From: Streptomyces sp. Ncost-T10-10d
GTDB lineage: Bacteria > Actinomycetota > Actinomycetes > Streptomycetales > Streptomycetaceae
Assembly (NCBI RefSeq): GCF_900091955.1
Contig: NZ_FMDF01000033.1
Span: 41,472-105,471, forward strand
Length of the DNA: 64,000 nucleotides
Reading direction: 5' to 3'
Part shown: positions 1 to 7,870 of the stretch, piece by piece
How positions within the stretch are numbered: position 1 is the first letter of the stretch
Layout of the letters: each line of letters opens with the position of its first letter
The notes under the pieces: model-generated
Databases searched by the model: none
Seen by the model: the letters and a program-made list of their open reading frames with translations, nothing else
What the model was told of the DNA's origin: nothing
Position numbers and translations under genes: made by a program

Positions 1-16
1 TCGCCACACCCTCCCG

Positions 17-32
17 TAGTCAAACTTGACTA
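17..32. promoter_or_regulatory. Palindromic operator 1, candidate PadR site
   Basis: A perfect inverted repeat, TAGTCAA-AC-TTGACTA, has two 7-base arms and a 2-base spacer. It lies left of the padR stop, in the region that would be the promoter of a leftward gene beyond the window edge. Two related copies occur at 66-77 and 733-750, so it is probably an operator rather than chance. Binding by the adjacent PadR protein is inferred. Confidence 0.5.
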
Positions 33-65
33 GTGGCATCGAAAGTAACCGCCCCGACCCCATTC

Positions 66-77
66 GTCAAACTTGAT
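66..77. promoter_or_regulatory. Palindromic operator 2, candidate PadR site
   Basis: GTCAA-AC-TTGAT keeps the TCAA-N2-TTGA core of the site at 17-32. The two centres are about 47 bases apart. The site touches the padR stop codon (77-79). Its function is inferred from repetition and position only. Confidence 0.45.
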
Positions 78-718
78 TACTCGTCGTCGCCGGGGTCGTG
101 GACACCCGTCGCGTACGGGTTCTCCTGCCCCTCGGCGAGCACGCCGACGAAGGGTTCGCCCTCCCCCGCGAAGGCGTACGCCCCGCCCTCGATGCGGGCG
201 ATCAGCCCACGCGTCCACTCGGCCCCGGCATCCGCCGAGTGGACCCACATGTTCATGATTTCGCCGATGTGACCGATCGACTCGGGCCCGGCCTCCGGCG
301 TGTAGTACTCGGTGACCGAGGCCCGCCAGGCCGTGAGACCGGCCACCCGCTCCTTGAGCAGCGCGATCGCCTCGGACCGCTCCAGGTCGACGATGCCACC
401 GAGGCCCGCCGACAGCACGTCCAGCTTCTGGTCGTACGAGGTCAGCGCCGCGCGCAGCAGAGCGAGGTACTCCTCGTTGCCCCGCTCGGTGATCTCGTAC
501 TCGGTACGAGGCGGGCCGCCCGCCGTACTCGGGGCGGTCTCATGGGCGACCAGCAGCCCTTGCTTCGCCATCTGCTTCAGCGCGTGGTACACCGACCCGG
601 GTTTGGCGTTGGACCACTCGTGAGCGCCCCAGTACTCCAGGTCGTTACGGACCTGATAGCCGTGCGCTTGGCCGTGCTGACGCACGGCGCAGAGGACCAG
701 CAGCCGGATCGCGGACAT
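77..718 (-). CDS. PadR-family transcriptional regulator
   Basis: This encodes a 213-residue PadR regulator. The N-terminal winged helix begins with MSAIRLLVL and includes the GYQVRNDL helix, followed by the basic wing region GPPRTEYEITERG. A C-terminal helical dimerisation part (about residues 95-180) places it with the longer, Vir-like PadR proteins. The ATG at 718 matches the usual family start; a GTG at 727 is possible. PadR proteins are usually repressors of a neighbouring transporter or stress gene and respond to small molecules. The DinB-like gene upstream on the same strand ends 18 bases away, so the two may be co-transcribed. Related palindromes lie just before and just after this gene, which suggests autoregulation and control of the gene to the left. 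Confidence 0.85.
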   Translation of the reverse strand: MSAIRLLVLCAVRQHGQAHGYQVRNDLEYWGAHEWSNAKPGSVYHALKQMAKQGLLVAHETAPSTAGGPPRTEYEITERGNEEYLALLRAALTSYDQKLDVLSAGLGGIVDLERSEAIALLKERVAGLTAWRASVTEYYTPEAGPESIGHIGEIMNMWVHSADAGAEWTRGLIARIEGGAYAFAGEGEPFVGVLAEGQENPYATGVHDPGDDE

Positions 719-732
719 GTCACGCACCCTTT

Positions 733-750
733 CTATTCAACTTTGATTAG
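733..750. promoter_or_regulatory. Palindromic operator 3 upstream of padR
   Basis: CTATTCAA-CT-TTGATTAG is a near-perfect inverted repeat with the same TCAA-N2-TTGA core as the sites at 17-32 and 66-77. It sits in the padR leader and overlaps the stop codon of the upstream DinB-like gene, which is the expected place for an autoregulatory operator. Confidence 0.5.
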
Positions 751-1288
751 AGTATCCCCCGGCCTCGGCGACCAGCTCGAACGCGGTTCGACCGTCCAGG
801 GACTCCCGGATGATGTCGGCGTGCCCGGCGTGCCGGGCGGTCTCCTCGACGAGATGGACCAGCAGCCAGCGCATCGAGCAGTTCCCGTCCTTCGGGAACC
901 AGGGCGCCTCGGGCAGCGGGAACGTGTCGTTCATGCTCTCCACCGAGTGGATGAACTCCTCGGTCTCCGCCGCGACCTTCGCCCAGAACTCCAGCATCTG
1001 CGGGACGGTCTCGTCCCCGACGAGACGGAAGCTGTCCGCCCAGGTCTCCTCGGTGCGGGCCTTGTCGTTGGGGCGCTGCTGGGCGAGGCGCAGCCAGTTC
1101 AGCTCGGTCTCGGCGACGTGCTTGAGCAGCCCGGAGAGGGAGAGTTCACTGGCGCTGGGCCGGCTAGCCGCCTGCTCCTCGGTCAGGCCGATGAGCGAGC
1201 GCCGGATCGCGCCGCGCTGCGCCTCGACGAAGGAGAGGAGCGCGCCGCGCTCGTCGCCGGGGGCTCCTGCGGGAACGTGAGTGACCAT
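737..1288 (-). CDS. DinB-family (DUF664-like) protein
   Basis: This encodes a 183-residue DinB four-helix-bundle protein of the DUF664/mini-circle type common in Streptomyces. The family's metal-site histidines are visible: LLKHVAE near residue 52 and a C-terminal ARHAGHAD segment preceded by LLVHLVEE. Relatives include thiol-dependent S-transferases (bacillithiol or mycothiol users), but many members have no assigned reaction. The ATG at 1288 gives the normal length; an upstream in-frame extension to 1336 looks artefactual. It is followed closely by padR on the same strand, so a small detoxification or stress operon is plausible. The substrate cannot be told from the sequence. Confidence 0.8.
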   Translation of the reverse strand: MVTHVPAGAPGDERGALLSFVEAQRGAIRRSLIGLTEEQAASRPSASELSLSGLLKHVAETELNWLRLAQQRPNDKARTEETWADSFRLVGDETVPQMLEFWAKVAAETEEFIHSVESMNDTFPLPEAPWFPKDGNCSMRWLLVHLVEETARHAGHADIIRESLDGRTAFELVAEAGGYSNQS

Positions 1289-1380
1289 GATGTCCGCCTT
1301 GGGGAAACGTGCCGGTTTCTTCCTGACACCGACCAAGCTACGGACCCTCGCGGTCAGCTCCTGTCCTCAACCCATCGTGG

Positions 1381-2838
1381 TCAGAAGGGGAATGCGGTCC
1401 GGCCGTGCTGAATGGACATCCACTTCTGGGTGGTGAAGGCGTCCACGGTCGCCTCGCCGTTCAGCCGGCCGATCCCGGAGGACTTCTCGCCCCCGAAGGC
1501 GACCAGCGGATCGTCCTGGACGGTGGAGTCGTTGACGTGGAACATCCCGCTGACGACGCGCTGCGCGAACCGCACCCCGCGTTCGGTGCTGCGGGTGTGC
1601 ACGGCGCCGCTGAGTCCGTACGGGGTGTCGTTGGCGATCCGTACGGCATCGTCCTCTCCGTCGAACGTCACCAGCAGCGCCACCGGGCCGAATATCTCCT
1701 GGGACAGCAGCGGGGAATCCTCGGGGAGCCCGGTGAGCACGGTCGGTTCGACGAGACTGCCGCGCGTCCGGCCCCGTACGAGCGCGGTGGCCCCCTCGGC
1801 GACTGCCTGGTCGACCAGGGCGGTCAGGGCGTCGGCCTGGAAGGTGTTGATGACCGGGCCGATCTGGGTCTCCGGGTCGCGCGGGTCGCCGGTGCGCAGC
1901 GCGGCCACCCTGGCGGTGAACTTCTCGGTGAACTCCCGCTCGACGCGGCGGTCCACCAGGATGCGGTTGGCAGCCATGCAGACCTGCCCCTGGTACACGA
2001 AGCGGCTGAAGACTGCCGCGTCGACCGCGTAGTCGATGTCGGCGTCCTCCATCACCACCAGGGCGCTGTTGCCGCTGAGTTCGAGGATCGTCCGCTTGAA
2101 GTGTCCGGCCGCGATCGCGCCCACGTGGCGGCCGACCCGGTCCGTGCCCGCGAAGGAGATCACCTTGGGCACGGGGTGCTCGATGAACGCGTCCCCTATC
2201 TCGGCGACATCGGTGATCAGGATGTTGAGCAGTCCGGCGGGCAGCCCGGCGCCCTCGAAGATCTTGGCAATCAGCCCGCCGCCGACGACCGGGGCATTCT
2301 GGTTGGGCTTGATGACGACCGCGTTGCCGAGCGCGAGGGCCGGCGCGACGGACTTCATCGTCACCAGGAAGGGGAAGTTGAAGGGGCTGATCACCCCTAT
2401 GACGCCGACGGGCTGCCGGAAGAGACGGTTCTCCTTGCCGTCCACCGGGGAGGGCAGGATGCGGCCCCAGGGGCGTAGCGCGTGCCGGCTCGCGTCGCGC
2501 AGGAATTCCTTGGCGACGCGCACCTCGTACTCCGCCTTGAGGCGGGTGCCGCCCAACTCGTCGACAATCGCCTCGACGATGTCGTCGTGCAGTTCCTCGG
2601 TGATGCGCAGGGCGCGTTCCAGGACGCTGCGGCGCTCGTACGCGCCGGTGGTGGCCCAGGACCGCTGGGCGCGCTCGGCGGCGCGGTAGGCCAGGTCGAC
2701 CTCCTGCGCGGTCGCGATGGTGATCGCGGCGAGTTTCTCCCCGTTATAGGGATTGAAATCAATGATGTCCCACGAGCCGGTGCCGGTCCGCCACTCACCG
2801 TCGATGTATTGGTCGGCCAGCTCGTAGAAGAAGGACAT
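1381..2838 (-). CDS. NAD(P)-dependent aldehyde dehydrogenase
   Basis: This encodes a 485-residue aldehyde dehydrogenase of normal family length. Visible landmarks are the SPFNFPF cofactor segment, the VVIKPN motif, the general-base glutamate in ILELSGNSA and the catalytic cysteine in GQVCMAANR. C-terminal EIFGPVA and the GIGRLNGE segment complete the fold. The sequence resembles benzaldehyde/vanillin dehydrogenase-type members that oxidise aromatic or aliphatic aldehydes to acids. The ATG at 2838 is used; the 14-residue upstream extension looks like leader. The gene stands alone between the DinB/padR pair and the XRE regulator, so context gives no substrate. Confidence 0.88.
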   Translation of the reverse strand: MSFFYELADQYIDGEWRTGTGSWDIIDFNPYNGEKLAAITIATAQEVDLAYRAAERAQRSWATTGAYERRSVLERALRITEELHDDIVEAIVDELGGTRLKAEYEVRVAKEFLRDASRHALRPWGRILPSPVDGKENRLFRQPVGVIGVISPFNFPFLVTMKSVAPALALGNAVVIKPNQNAPVVGGGLIAKIFEGAGLPAGLLNILITDVAEIGDAFIEHPVPKVISFAGTDRVGRHVGAIAAGHFKRTILELSGNSALVVMEDADIDYAVDAAVFSRFVYQGQVCMAANRILVDRRVEREFTEKFTARVAALRTGDPRDPETQIGPVINTFQADALTALVDQAVAEGATALVRGRTRGSLVEPTVLTGLPEDSPLLSQEIFGPVALLVTFDGEDDAVRIANDTPYGLSGAVHTRSTERGVRFAQRVVSGMFHVNDSTVQDDPLVAFGGEKSSGIGRLNGEATVDAFTTQKWMSIQHGRTAFPF

Positions 2839-2892
2839 GCGATCCCTTAACTCAGGTGCAGACTCCCGTCGAACCGTCATCGTACTGATGAA

Positions 2893-3774
2893 TCAGATGA
2901 GTTGGAGCAGACCACGGAGCAGATCGCGGCTCTCCTCGGGGCCGGGGCTGTCCTCGTGCAGTCGCACCATGGCCTTCTCGTACTGAGCGACTTCTTCGGC
3001 CTTGTCCAGATAGAGCGCACTTGTCAGCTGCTCCAGGTAGACAATGTCCGACAGATCGGATTCCGGGAATCGGAGCATCGTAAAGGAACCGCCCTCCCCT
3101 GCATGCCCGCCAAAACTGAAGGGCATGACTTGAAGAGTGATGTTGGGCTGTTCCGACATTTCGATCAGATGCCGCAATTGTCCGCGCATCACTTCACGGT
3201 CGCCGTACGGCCGGCGCAGCGCCGCCTCGTCCAGTACGGCGTGGAAACGGGGTGCGCGTTCGGAGACGAGGGCCTTCTGACGCTCCAGCCGCAGCGCGAC
3301 CCGGCGGTCGATCTCGACGGCCGGGGCGTCGCCCATGCCCCGGCTGACGACCGCGTGCGCATAGGACTCGGTCTGCAACAGGCCATGGACGAACTGGACT
3401 TCGTAGACCCGGATGAGCGATGCCGCCCCCTCCAGACCGATGTACGTCTGGAACCACCCGGGCAGCACATCTCCGTAACTGTGCCACCAGCCCGCCACAT
3501 TGGCCTCGCGGGCCAGGCCGAGCAGGGCGTCGCGCTCCGCCTCGTCCGTGACGCCGTAGAGCGTGAGCAGGTCCTCGACATCCCTGGCCTTGAAGCTCAC
3601 CCGTCCCAACTCCATGCGGCTGATCTTCGATTCGGAAGCCCGGATGGAGTAGCCGGCCGCCTCGCGGGTGATCCCGCGCGAGTCGCGCAGCCGCCTGAGC
3701 TGCGAGCCCAGCAGGATGCGCCGCACCACAGATCCACTCGACTCGCCTGCCGCCACTGGTCCGATCCTCCCCAT
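2893..3774 (-). CDS. XRE-family regulator with DUF5753 domain (WhiJ-like)
   Basis: This encodes a 293-residue protein with an N-terminal helix-turn-helix (about residues 18-75; LGSQLRRLRDSRGIT and the recognition region ASESKISRMELG) followed by a DUF5753 domain (about 90-285) typical of Streptomyces WhiJ-like or Scr1-type regulators. The ATG at 3774 has AGGA upstream; a TTG at 3810 would add 12 residues. Such genes usually sit beside a DUF397 gene and a HATPase_c anti-sigma-like gene, as here (4080-4601 and 4662-4883), and work in development and antibiotic regulation. Genetic data suggest the DUF397 protein counteracts repression by the HTH protein. A shared element upstream of both partners (3944-3974, 4980-5010) is a candidate binding site. 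Confidence 0.88.
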   Translation of the reverse strand: MGRIGPVAAGESSGSVVRRILLGSQLRRLRDSRGITREAAGYSIRASESKISRMELGRVSFKARDVEDLLTLYGVTDEAERDALLGLAREANVAGWWHSYGDVLPGWFQTYIGLEGAASLIRVYEVQFVHGLLQTESYAHAVVSRGMGDAPAVEIDRRVALRLERQKALVSERAPRFHAVLDEAALRRPYGDREVMRGQLRHLIEMSEQPNITLQVMPFSFGGHAGEGGSFTMLRFPESDLSDIVYLEQLTSALYLDKAEEVAQYEKAMVRLHEDSPGPEESRDLLRGLLQLI

Positions 3775-4079
3775 CGCTTCCTGGACACCGGGGCTCCCCC
3801 TGAACCCCAAGTGCCGGATTCTGCCATCAAAACGCTTCAGCCCGTACTCATTCGATTACGGAAATGAGAAGGCCCTCAGAAAGCTACGAAAATACACGCA
3901 GGAAGAAATGACCAAGAACCGGCACGGGTTCGGACAGGTCAGGCGCGTGCACGTGCATCTGCCCTTGCATCTGCCCTGCGCATTCGGAACCATGGCCCTC
4001 GCGCACCTGCGTGCTCGTTCGTGTTGTGCCGCTGTACCCCGCAGTACCGATACAGCCGCGAATCCCGGGAGTGCCTCGC
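3775..4079. other. Divergent intergenic region, XRE / ATPase genes
   Basis: This 305-base gap separates two divergent starts. The part next to the XRE gene (about 3838-3912) is AT-richer than its surroundings and probably carries its promoter. The centre holds the 31-bp element at 3944-3974. Open frames here have no ribosome site and poor codon bias, so I see no gene. Confidence 0.6.
3944..3974 (-). promoter_or_regulatory. Shared 31-bp element, copy 1
   Basis: Read on the minus strand this is GCAGATGCA, six variable bases, then GATGCACGTGCACGCG. The same arrangement, with 25 fixed bases and identical spacing, occurs at 4980-5010. It lies 106 bases before the ATPase start and points away from it; copy 2 has the same orientation and a similar distance (97 bases) relative to the DUF397 gene. 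The core TGCACGTGCA is a perfect palindrome. It is probably an operator for the XRE protein; binding is inferred. Confidence 0.6.
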
Positions 4080-4601
4080 ATGGGGACGAATGGATCGACG
4101 ATGCTCGAGCCGTTACGGCAGGGGCTTCCCCCCATCGATCCCTCAGCCGTCTCCGGATCGGCAACCTGCACCCTGCCCGCCCGCTACGAATCCGTAGGCG
4201 GGGCACGGCAGTTCACCAGGGCGACGCTGAGCGGCTGGGGGCTGGACGAGCGCTTCGACGACGTCGCACTGGTCGTCTCCGAACTCGTGACCAATGCGCT
4301 GCGGCACGCCCTGCCCGCGGACACCGCACCGGAGCCTCAGGAACCTCCCGTACGGCTGCACTTGATGCGCTGGAGCTCGCGTCTGGTGTGCGCCGTACGC
4401 GACCCCAGTCAGGAGAGCCCCATGGCCTCCGAGGCTCCCGACTCGGCGGAGTCGGGCCGCGGCCTCTTCCTGGTGGAGTCCTTCAGCGACTCCTGGGGCT
4501 GGCACCCCTCTCCGCCGCTGGGAGCGGACAACCCGAACACCGCGGCGACACCGCGCGGCAAGGTGGTCTGGGCACTGTTCCGGCTGTCCGACGACGTGTG
4601 A
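4080..4601 (+). CDS. HATPase_c-domain (RsbW-like) regulatory ATPase
   Basis: This encodes a 173-residue protein of the serine kinase/anti-sigma GHKL fold. The N-box is visible as SELVTNALRHA (about residues 64-74) and the G2-box glycines as ESGRGLFLVES near residue 125. Members of this Streptomyces-expanded family act as anti-sigma factors or kinase partners, and one sits in most WhiJ/DUF397 gene sets. The ATG at 4080 is preceded by GGGAG; the ATG at 4101 is an alternative. It diverges from the XRE gene and converges on the DUF397 gene. No sigma factor or STAS antagonist is adjacent, so the target is unknown. Confidence 0.82.
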   Translation: MGTNGSTMLEPLRQGLPPIDPSAVSGSATCTLPARYESVGGARQFTRATLSGWGLDERFDDVALVVSELVTNALRHALPADTAPEPQEPPVRLHLMRWSSRLVCAVRDPSQESPMASEAPDSAESGRGLFLVESFSDSWGWHPSPPLGADNPNTAATPRGKVVWALFRLSDDV

Positions 4602-4661
4602 CCCGTGCGGCGGCCGCGTGGGCTGCCGACGGGTGGCCGGACAGCGCCCTGCGGGACGCGG

Positions 4662-4883
4662 TCAGCCGCCCGCTATGAGGTGGTCGAACTCCCCGTCCTT
4701 CACCCCGAGCAGCAGCGCCTCTATCTCGGCCGGCGTATAGACGAGGGCCGGCCCGTCGGGGTGGCGTGAATTCCGCATCGCCACATCTCCGTCGGGCAGT
4801 TTGGCGAACTCCACGCAGGATCCCTGGGAGTTGCTGTGTCTGCTCTTCTGCCAGACGACTCCGCGAAGCTCTGTGGCCGCCAT
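4662..4883 (-). CDS. DUF397-domain protein
   Basis: This encodes a 73-residue DUF397 protein with the family core WQKSRHSNSQGSCVEFA near the N-terminus, then the DVAMRNSRHPDGPAL segment and the YTPAEIEALL helix. DUF397 proteins are almost always encoded beside DUF5753 XRE regulators, where they antagonise or titrate the DNA-binding partner in a toxin-antitoxin-like arrangement without an obvious toxin. The ATG at 4883 is supported by the family start; an upstream extension to 4925 lacks homology. The 31-bp element at 4980-5010 is 97 bases upstream. Confidence 0.88.
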   Translation of the reverse strand: MAATELRGVVWQKSRHSNSQGSCVEFAKLPDGDVAMRNSRHPDGPALVYTPAEIEALLLGVKDGEFDHLIAGG

Positions 4884-4979
4884 GCCGTTGTACACGTGGT
4901 GCACAGGACGCTCCCCGAGTTGCAAGGTGCAAGTGTCAACTGTCTCGGATCATAGCTCTGTTCAATTATCCCTGCATGA

Positions 4980-5010
4980 GCAGATGCATGAGCGGATGCA
5001 CGTGCACGCG
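4980..5010 (+). promoter_or_regulatory. Shared 31-bp element, copy 2
   Basis: GCAGATGCA, six variable bases, then GATGCACGTGCACGCG. This matches copy 1 at 3944-3974 (minus strand). It lies upstream of the DUF397 gene and about 147 bases upstream of the lipoprotein start on the other side. It is a candidate operator of the XRE regulator. Confidence 0.6.
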
Positions 5011-5156
5011 GGGTGTTCCCACGATTACAGTTCCGGACGCAGAGATAGACGTACAGGACGCCTGTTCGGCTCCGCCTACCCCGAGTTCGGCAGCCCATCC
5101 CGGTGGCACGCGCTGGTAGCTTGGCGCGGTCTTTTGCCGACAAGGGGGAATTCCAC

Positions 5157-5630
5157 ATGCGAAAAGTCGTACGTACCGGTGCCGTAATCATCGCCGGACT
5201 CGTCACCGCCGCAGCACTGACCGGCTGCGGCGGCGACGGCAGGAAGAGCGACCCGGACGGCAGCCCCGACGCCGCCAAGTCCAGTCGGGCTCCCGGCGGC
5301 GACGGAGGCGGCCCCGAGGCCGACGCCGCAGCGCTGGAGGGCGGCTGGGCAGGGAAGACCGACGGCAAGGCCGTGGTCCTGTCCGTCGCGTCCGGGAAGG
5401 CCGTGCTCGTCACCGAGCAGCGTGCCTGCACAGGCACCGTGAAGGACATGGGCAAGGTGATGCTGGCGCTGAAGTGCGCCGACGACGACACCGACCGCAC
5501 CATGGGGTCCATCGTGTCCAACGACGGCAGGACCGTCGTCGTGTCCTGGGACGGCGGGACGAAGGACACCCTGGCCAAGACCGAACCGGGTGCGATCCCG
5601 TCGGGCCTGCCGGACCTACCGACCCCCTGA
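5157..5630 (+). CDS. Putative lipoprotein of unknown function
   Basis: This encodes a 157-residue secreted lipoprotein. A short basic start, a hydrophobic stretch (about residues 8-19) and a lipobox ending LTGC with Cys at about 22 show a type II signal peptide. A Gly/Asp/Ser-rich linker (about 24-55) follows, then a compact beta-rich domain with the paired cysteines RACTG and LKCAD that could form a disulfide. I do not recognise the domain. The ATG at 5157 has AAGGGGGA eight bases upstream. It converges on the FUSC gene with only 20 bases between stops, and it may respond to the same divergent region as DUF397. Confidence 0.72.
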   Translation: MRKVVRTGAVIIAGLVTAAALTGCGGDGRKSDPDGSPDAAKSSRAPGGDGGGPEADAAALEGGWAGKTDGKAVVLSVASGKAVLVTEQRACTGTVKDMGKVMLALKCADDDTDRTMGSIVSNDGRTVVVSWDGGTKDTLAKTEPGAIPSGLPDLPTP

Positions 5631-5650
5631 CGGCCCGTCGCTCCGTCCCC

Positions 5651-7804
5651 TCAATCGGCTTGATCCGACGGAGGTTTCGGCTTCGGCGTCCCGTCCAGTC
5701 CCCGGGAGAACTCCTCCAGGGCTTCGAGGAGGAGGCCGGCCCCGTTCCGTACGAACGGGTCCGCCTCCCCTTCGCCCGTCCGCTGCTGCGCGTCCCACTG
5801 CGCCAGCGCCTCGCGCACCTCGGCCCAGTCCGGTACGCGCCGCTCCCGCACTTCCTTCGCGCCCTGTGCGGTGGTCCGGCGCAGCGCTTGCGCCAGGCGC
5901 GCGGCAGCCGGTACGGGGGTGGCGCCGCCGCACGGGAGGTGGGCCTCCAGCAGCATCGCGACCCTGCCGAACTGGGCGAGGGCGTGCTGGGTGTCCTCGG
6001 CGGCGGCGCGGGAGAGACCGCGGTGGCGCACCGGTTCGTGCTGAGCGGTGGCCAGCGCCTCCTGCCAGGCGACGCGGGCCTCGCGGGTGTCGAGCAGGGC
6101 GGAACGGACGTCGTCCCGGCCGCGCTCGGCCGGTTCGGCGTACTGGCCGACGACCGCGGCCGCGTACTGCCCGTCCGCCTGCAGCCAGTCGCCGAGCCTG
6201 CCGCGAAGCCTCGGGGTCTCCCACGCCGGGTAGACGGCGTACGCAATCATCGCGAGGAGGCCGCCGACAAGGGTGAGGAAGACTCGTTCGTGTACGGTCT
6301 GCGACCAATTGCCGCCCGCCATGGCGAGCAGGAAGACGACGTACGCGGAGACACACGCCTGGCCGACCACGTACCCCGTGTGCATCAGCAGATACATCAG
6401 CAGCGCGCAGAGCACGGAGAGCAGCGCGGACCAGGTCACACCGGGGTCGGTGATCCGAGCGATCGCGGTGGCGAGCGAAACGCCGACGATCGTGCCGCCG
6501 AAGCGGGCCACGGCACGCCCGTACGTCCGGGAGAACTCCGGTCGCATCACCATGACGGCCGCCATGGGTGCCCAGTAGCCGTGACCGAACGGCAGCGCGG
6601 CACCGATGACATAGCCGACGGCGACGACGACGGAGACCCTCACGGCGTGCCGCAGGATCGGTGAACCGGGACGCAGTTCGGCGCGCACCGCCCTCCCGAC
6701 GACGGGGACCAGCCGCAGGAGGGTGGGACGGCGGCGGTGCGGAGCGACGGGGGTCCCGTCCCCGGCGGCCCTGATGGTCTCGGCGGCCTCCTCGGCCTCG
6801 GCCCGTTCCTCCTTCGTCCCCTCGCCCTCGGCCGTCTCGATGACATCGGAGAGCAGCGCGCCGAGCCGGGCGGCGGCGCGGCGGGACGGGCCGGTGAGGA
6901 GAGTGCCGGTGTCGGGGGTCTTGAGCGCGGCGACGGCGGGCGGGGAGAGCTTCACCGGGTCGCCGTTGCGGATCGCCCGGGCCGCCGAGTCGAGCACGGA
7001 TCCGGCGGCCGTGAGGAGCTCGCGGACCCGGTCCCGCTCCGGCCCCTCGGACGGGACGCCCATCGCCGGGTCCGCGAGCGAGGCGAGCACCGGTCTGATC
7101 CGTTCGGCGACACCGCGGGAGCCACGCAGCTCGGGCGGCCGGCGGCGGGCCTGCCGCGGGGTGACCGCGGCCGCGCTGCGGGCCGTCATCAGCGGCACCG
7201 GATCGAAGGCGGCGAGCGGGTCCTGGCGCAGCCGGCGGGCGTAGTCGGCCTCGGCGGCCAGGGCGTCGGCAAGGGCATCGCGCTGGGCGCCCCATCTCCG
7301 TACCGGGAACAGGACGATCAGCGCCGCCTGCACCACACCGCCGAAAAGGATCATCACGACATGCACGGCCGAGTTCGCGACGGAGGTGGGCAGGGTGACC
7401 GTCACCAGCATGATCGCCACGTTGGACGACGCGATGAGGCCGCCCGTCGGTCCCGCCGCCCAGGCCAGGCCCGCGAGGAACGTCCAGAGCACCAGCAGGG
7501 CCACGAACAGCGGCACTCGGGGGCCGGCGAGATAGCCGAGGAATGTCGATACGGCGAGGCTCGCCCCGGAGACCAGGGCGAGGACCGGCCGGGGGCGCCA
7601 GCTGCGCTGAAACGTGGCGATGGCCGCCTGGAACGCACCGAACGCGGAGCTCGCGGCGACCACCGGCCCGAAGAGCGCGAGGCCGACCCCGATGACGAGG
7701 GCGAGACCGGCCGCACCGCGGATCGCGATGAGCGGTTCGAGGCGCCGCCGCTCGATCGTCAGCCCCGAGCGGGCGGTCTCCTTCAGCGCCCGGAGCCAGC
7801 CCAT
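5651..7804 (-). CDS. FUSC-family membrane protein (putative exporter)
   Basis: This encodes a 717-residue integral membrane protein. A block of hydrophobic helices lies at about residues 20-170 and a second at about 380-520, separated and followed by cytoplasmic regions. This two-block layout is typical of the FUSC/aromatic acid exporter family (AaeB, YccS). The second block holds the family-like stretch GYWAPMAAVMVMRPEF. The family exports aromatic acids or other small toxic compounds, but the substrate here is unknown. The ATG at 7804 is the natural start. The gene overlaps nothing and converges with the lipoprotein gene. Confidence 0.85.
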   Translation of the reverse strand: MGWLRALKETARSGLTIERRRLEPLIAIRGAAGLALVIGVGLALFGPVVAASSAFGAFQAAIATFQRSWRPRPVLALVSGASLAVSTFLGYLAGPRVPLFVALLVLWTFLAGLAWAAGPTGGLIASSNVAIMLVTVTLPTSVANSAVHVVMILFGGVVQAALIVLFPVRRWGAQRDALADALAAEADYARRLRQDPLAAFDPVPLMTARSAAAVTPRQARRRPPELRGSRGVAERIRPVLASLADPAMGVPSEGPERDRVRELLTAAGSVLDSAARAIRNGDPVKLSPPAVAALKTPDTGTLLTGPSRRAAARLGALLSDVIETAEGEGTKEERAEAEEAAETIRAAGDGTPVAPHRRRPTLLRLVPVVGRAVRAELRPGSPILRHAVRVSVVVAVGYVIGAALPFGHGYWAPMAAVMVMRPEFSRTYGRAVARFGGTIVGVSLATAIARITDPGVTWSALLSVLCALLMYLLMHTGYVVGQACVSAYVVFLLAMAGGNWSQTVHERVFLTLVGGLLAMIAYAVYPAWETPRLRGRLGDWLQADGQYAAAVVGQYAEPAERGRDDVRSALLDTREARVAWQEALATAQHEPVRHRGLSRAAAEDTQHALAQFGRVAMLLEAHLPCGGATPVPAAARLAQALRRTTAQGAKEVRERRVPDWAEVREALAQWDAQQRTGEGEADPFVRNGAGLLLEALEEFSRGLDGTPKPKPPSDQAD

Positions 7805-7870
7805 GCGCAGAGCCTAACCGGAATCGCCGATAAGCCCGAGTTGCCGTAATTCAGAAGGAATCTTAGGTTT

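Noticed and set aside
3189..3581. Second gene inside the XRE gene
   Set aside because: It is a frame-shifted shadow with Arg/Ser-rich composition; the XRE frame has clear domain homology.
5474..6664. 396-residue plus-strand frame
   Set aside because: It is opposite the FUSC gene and starts inside the lipoprotein gene; composition is that of a shadow frame.
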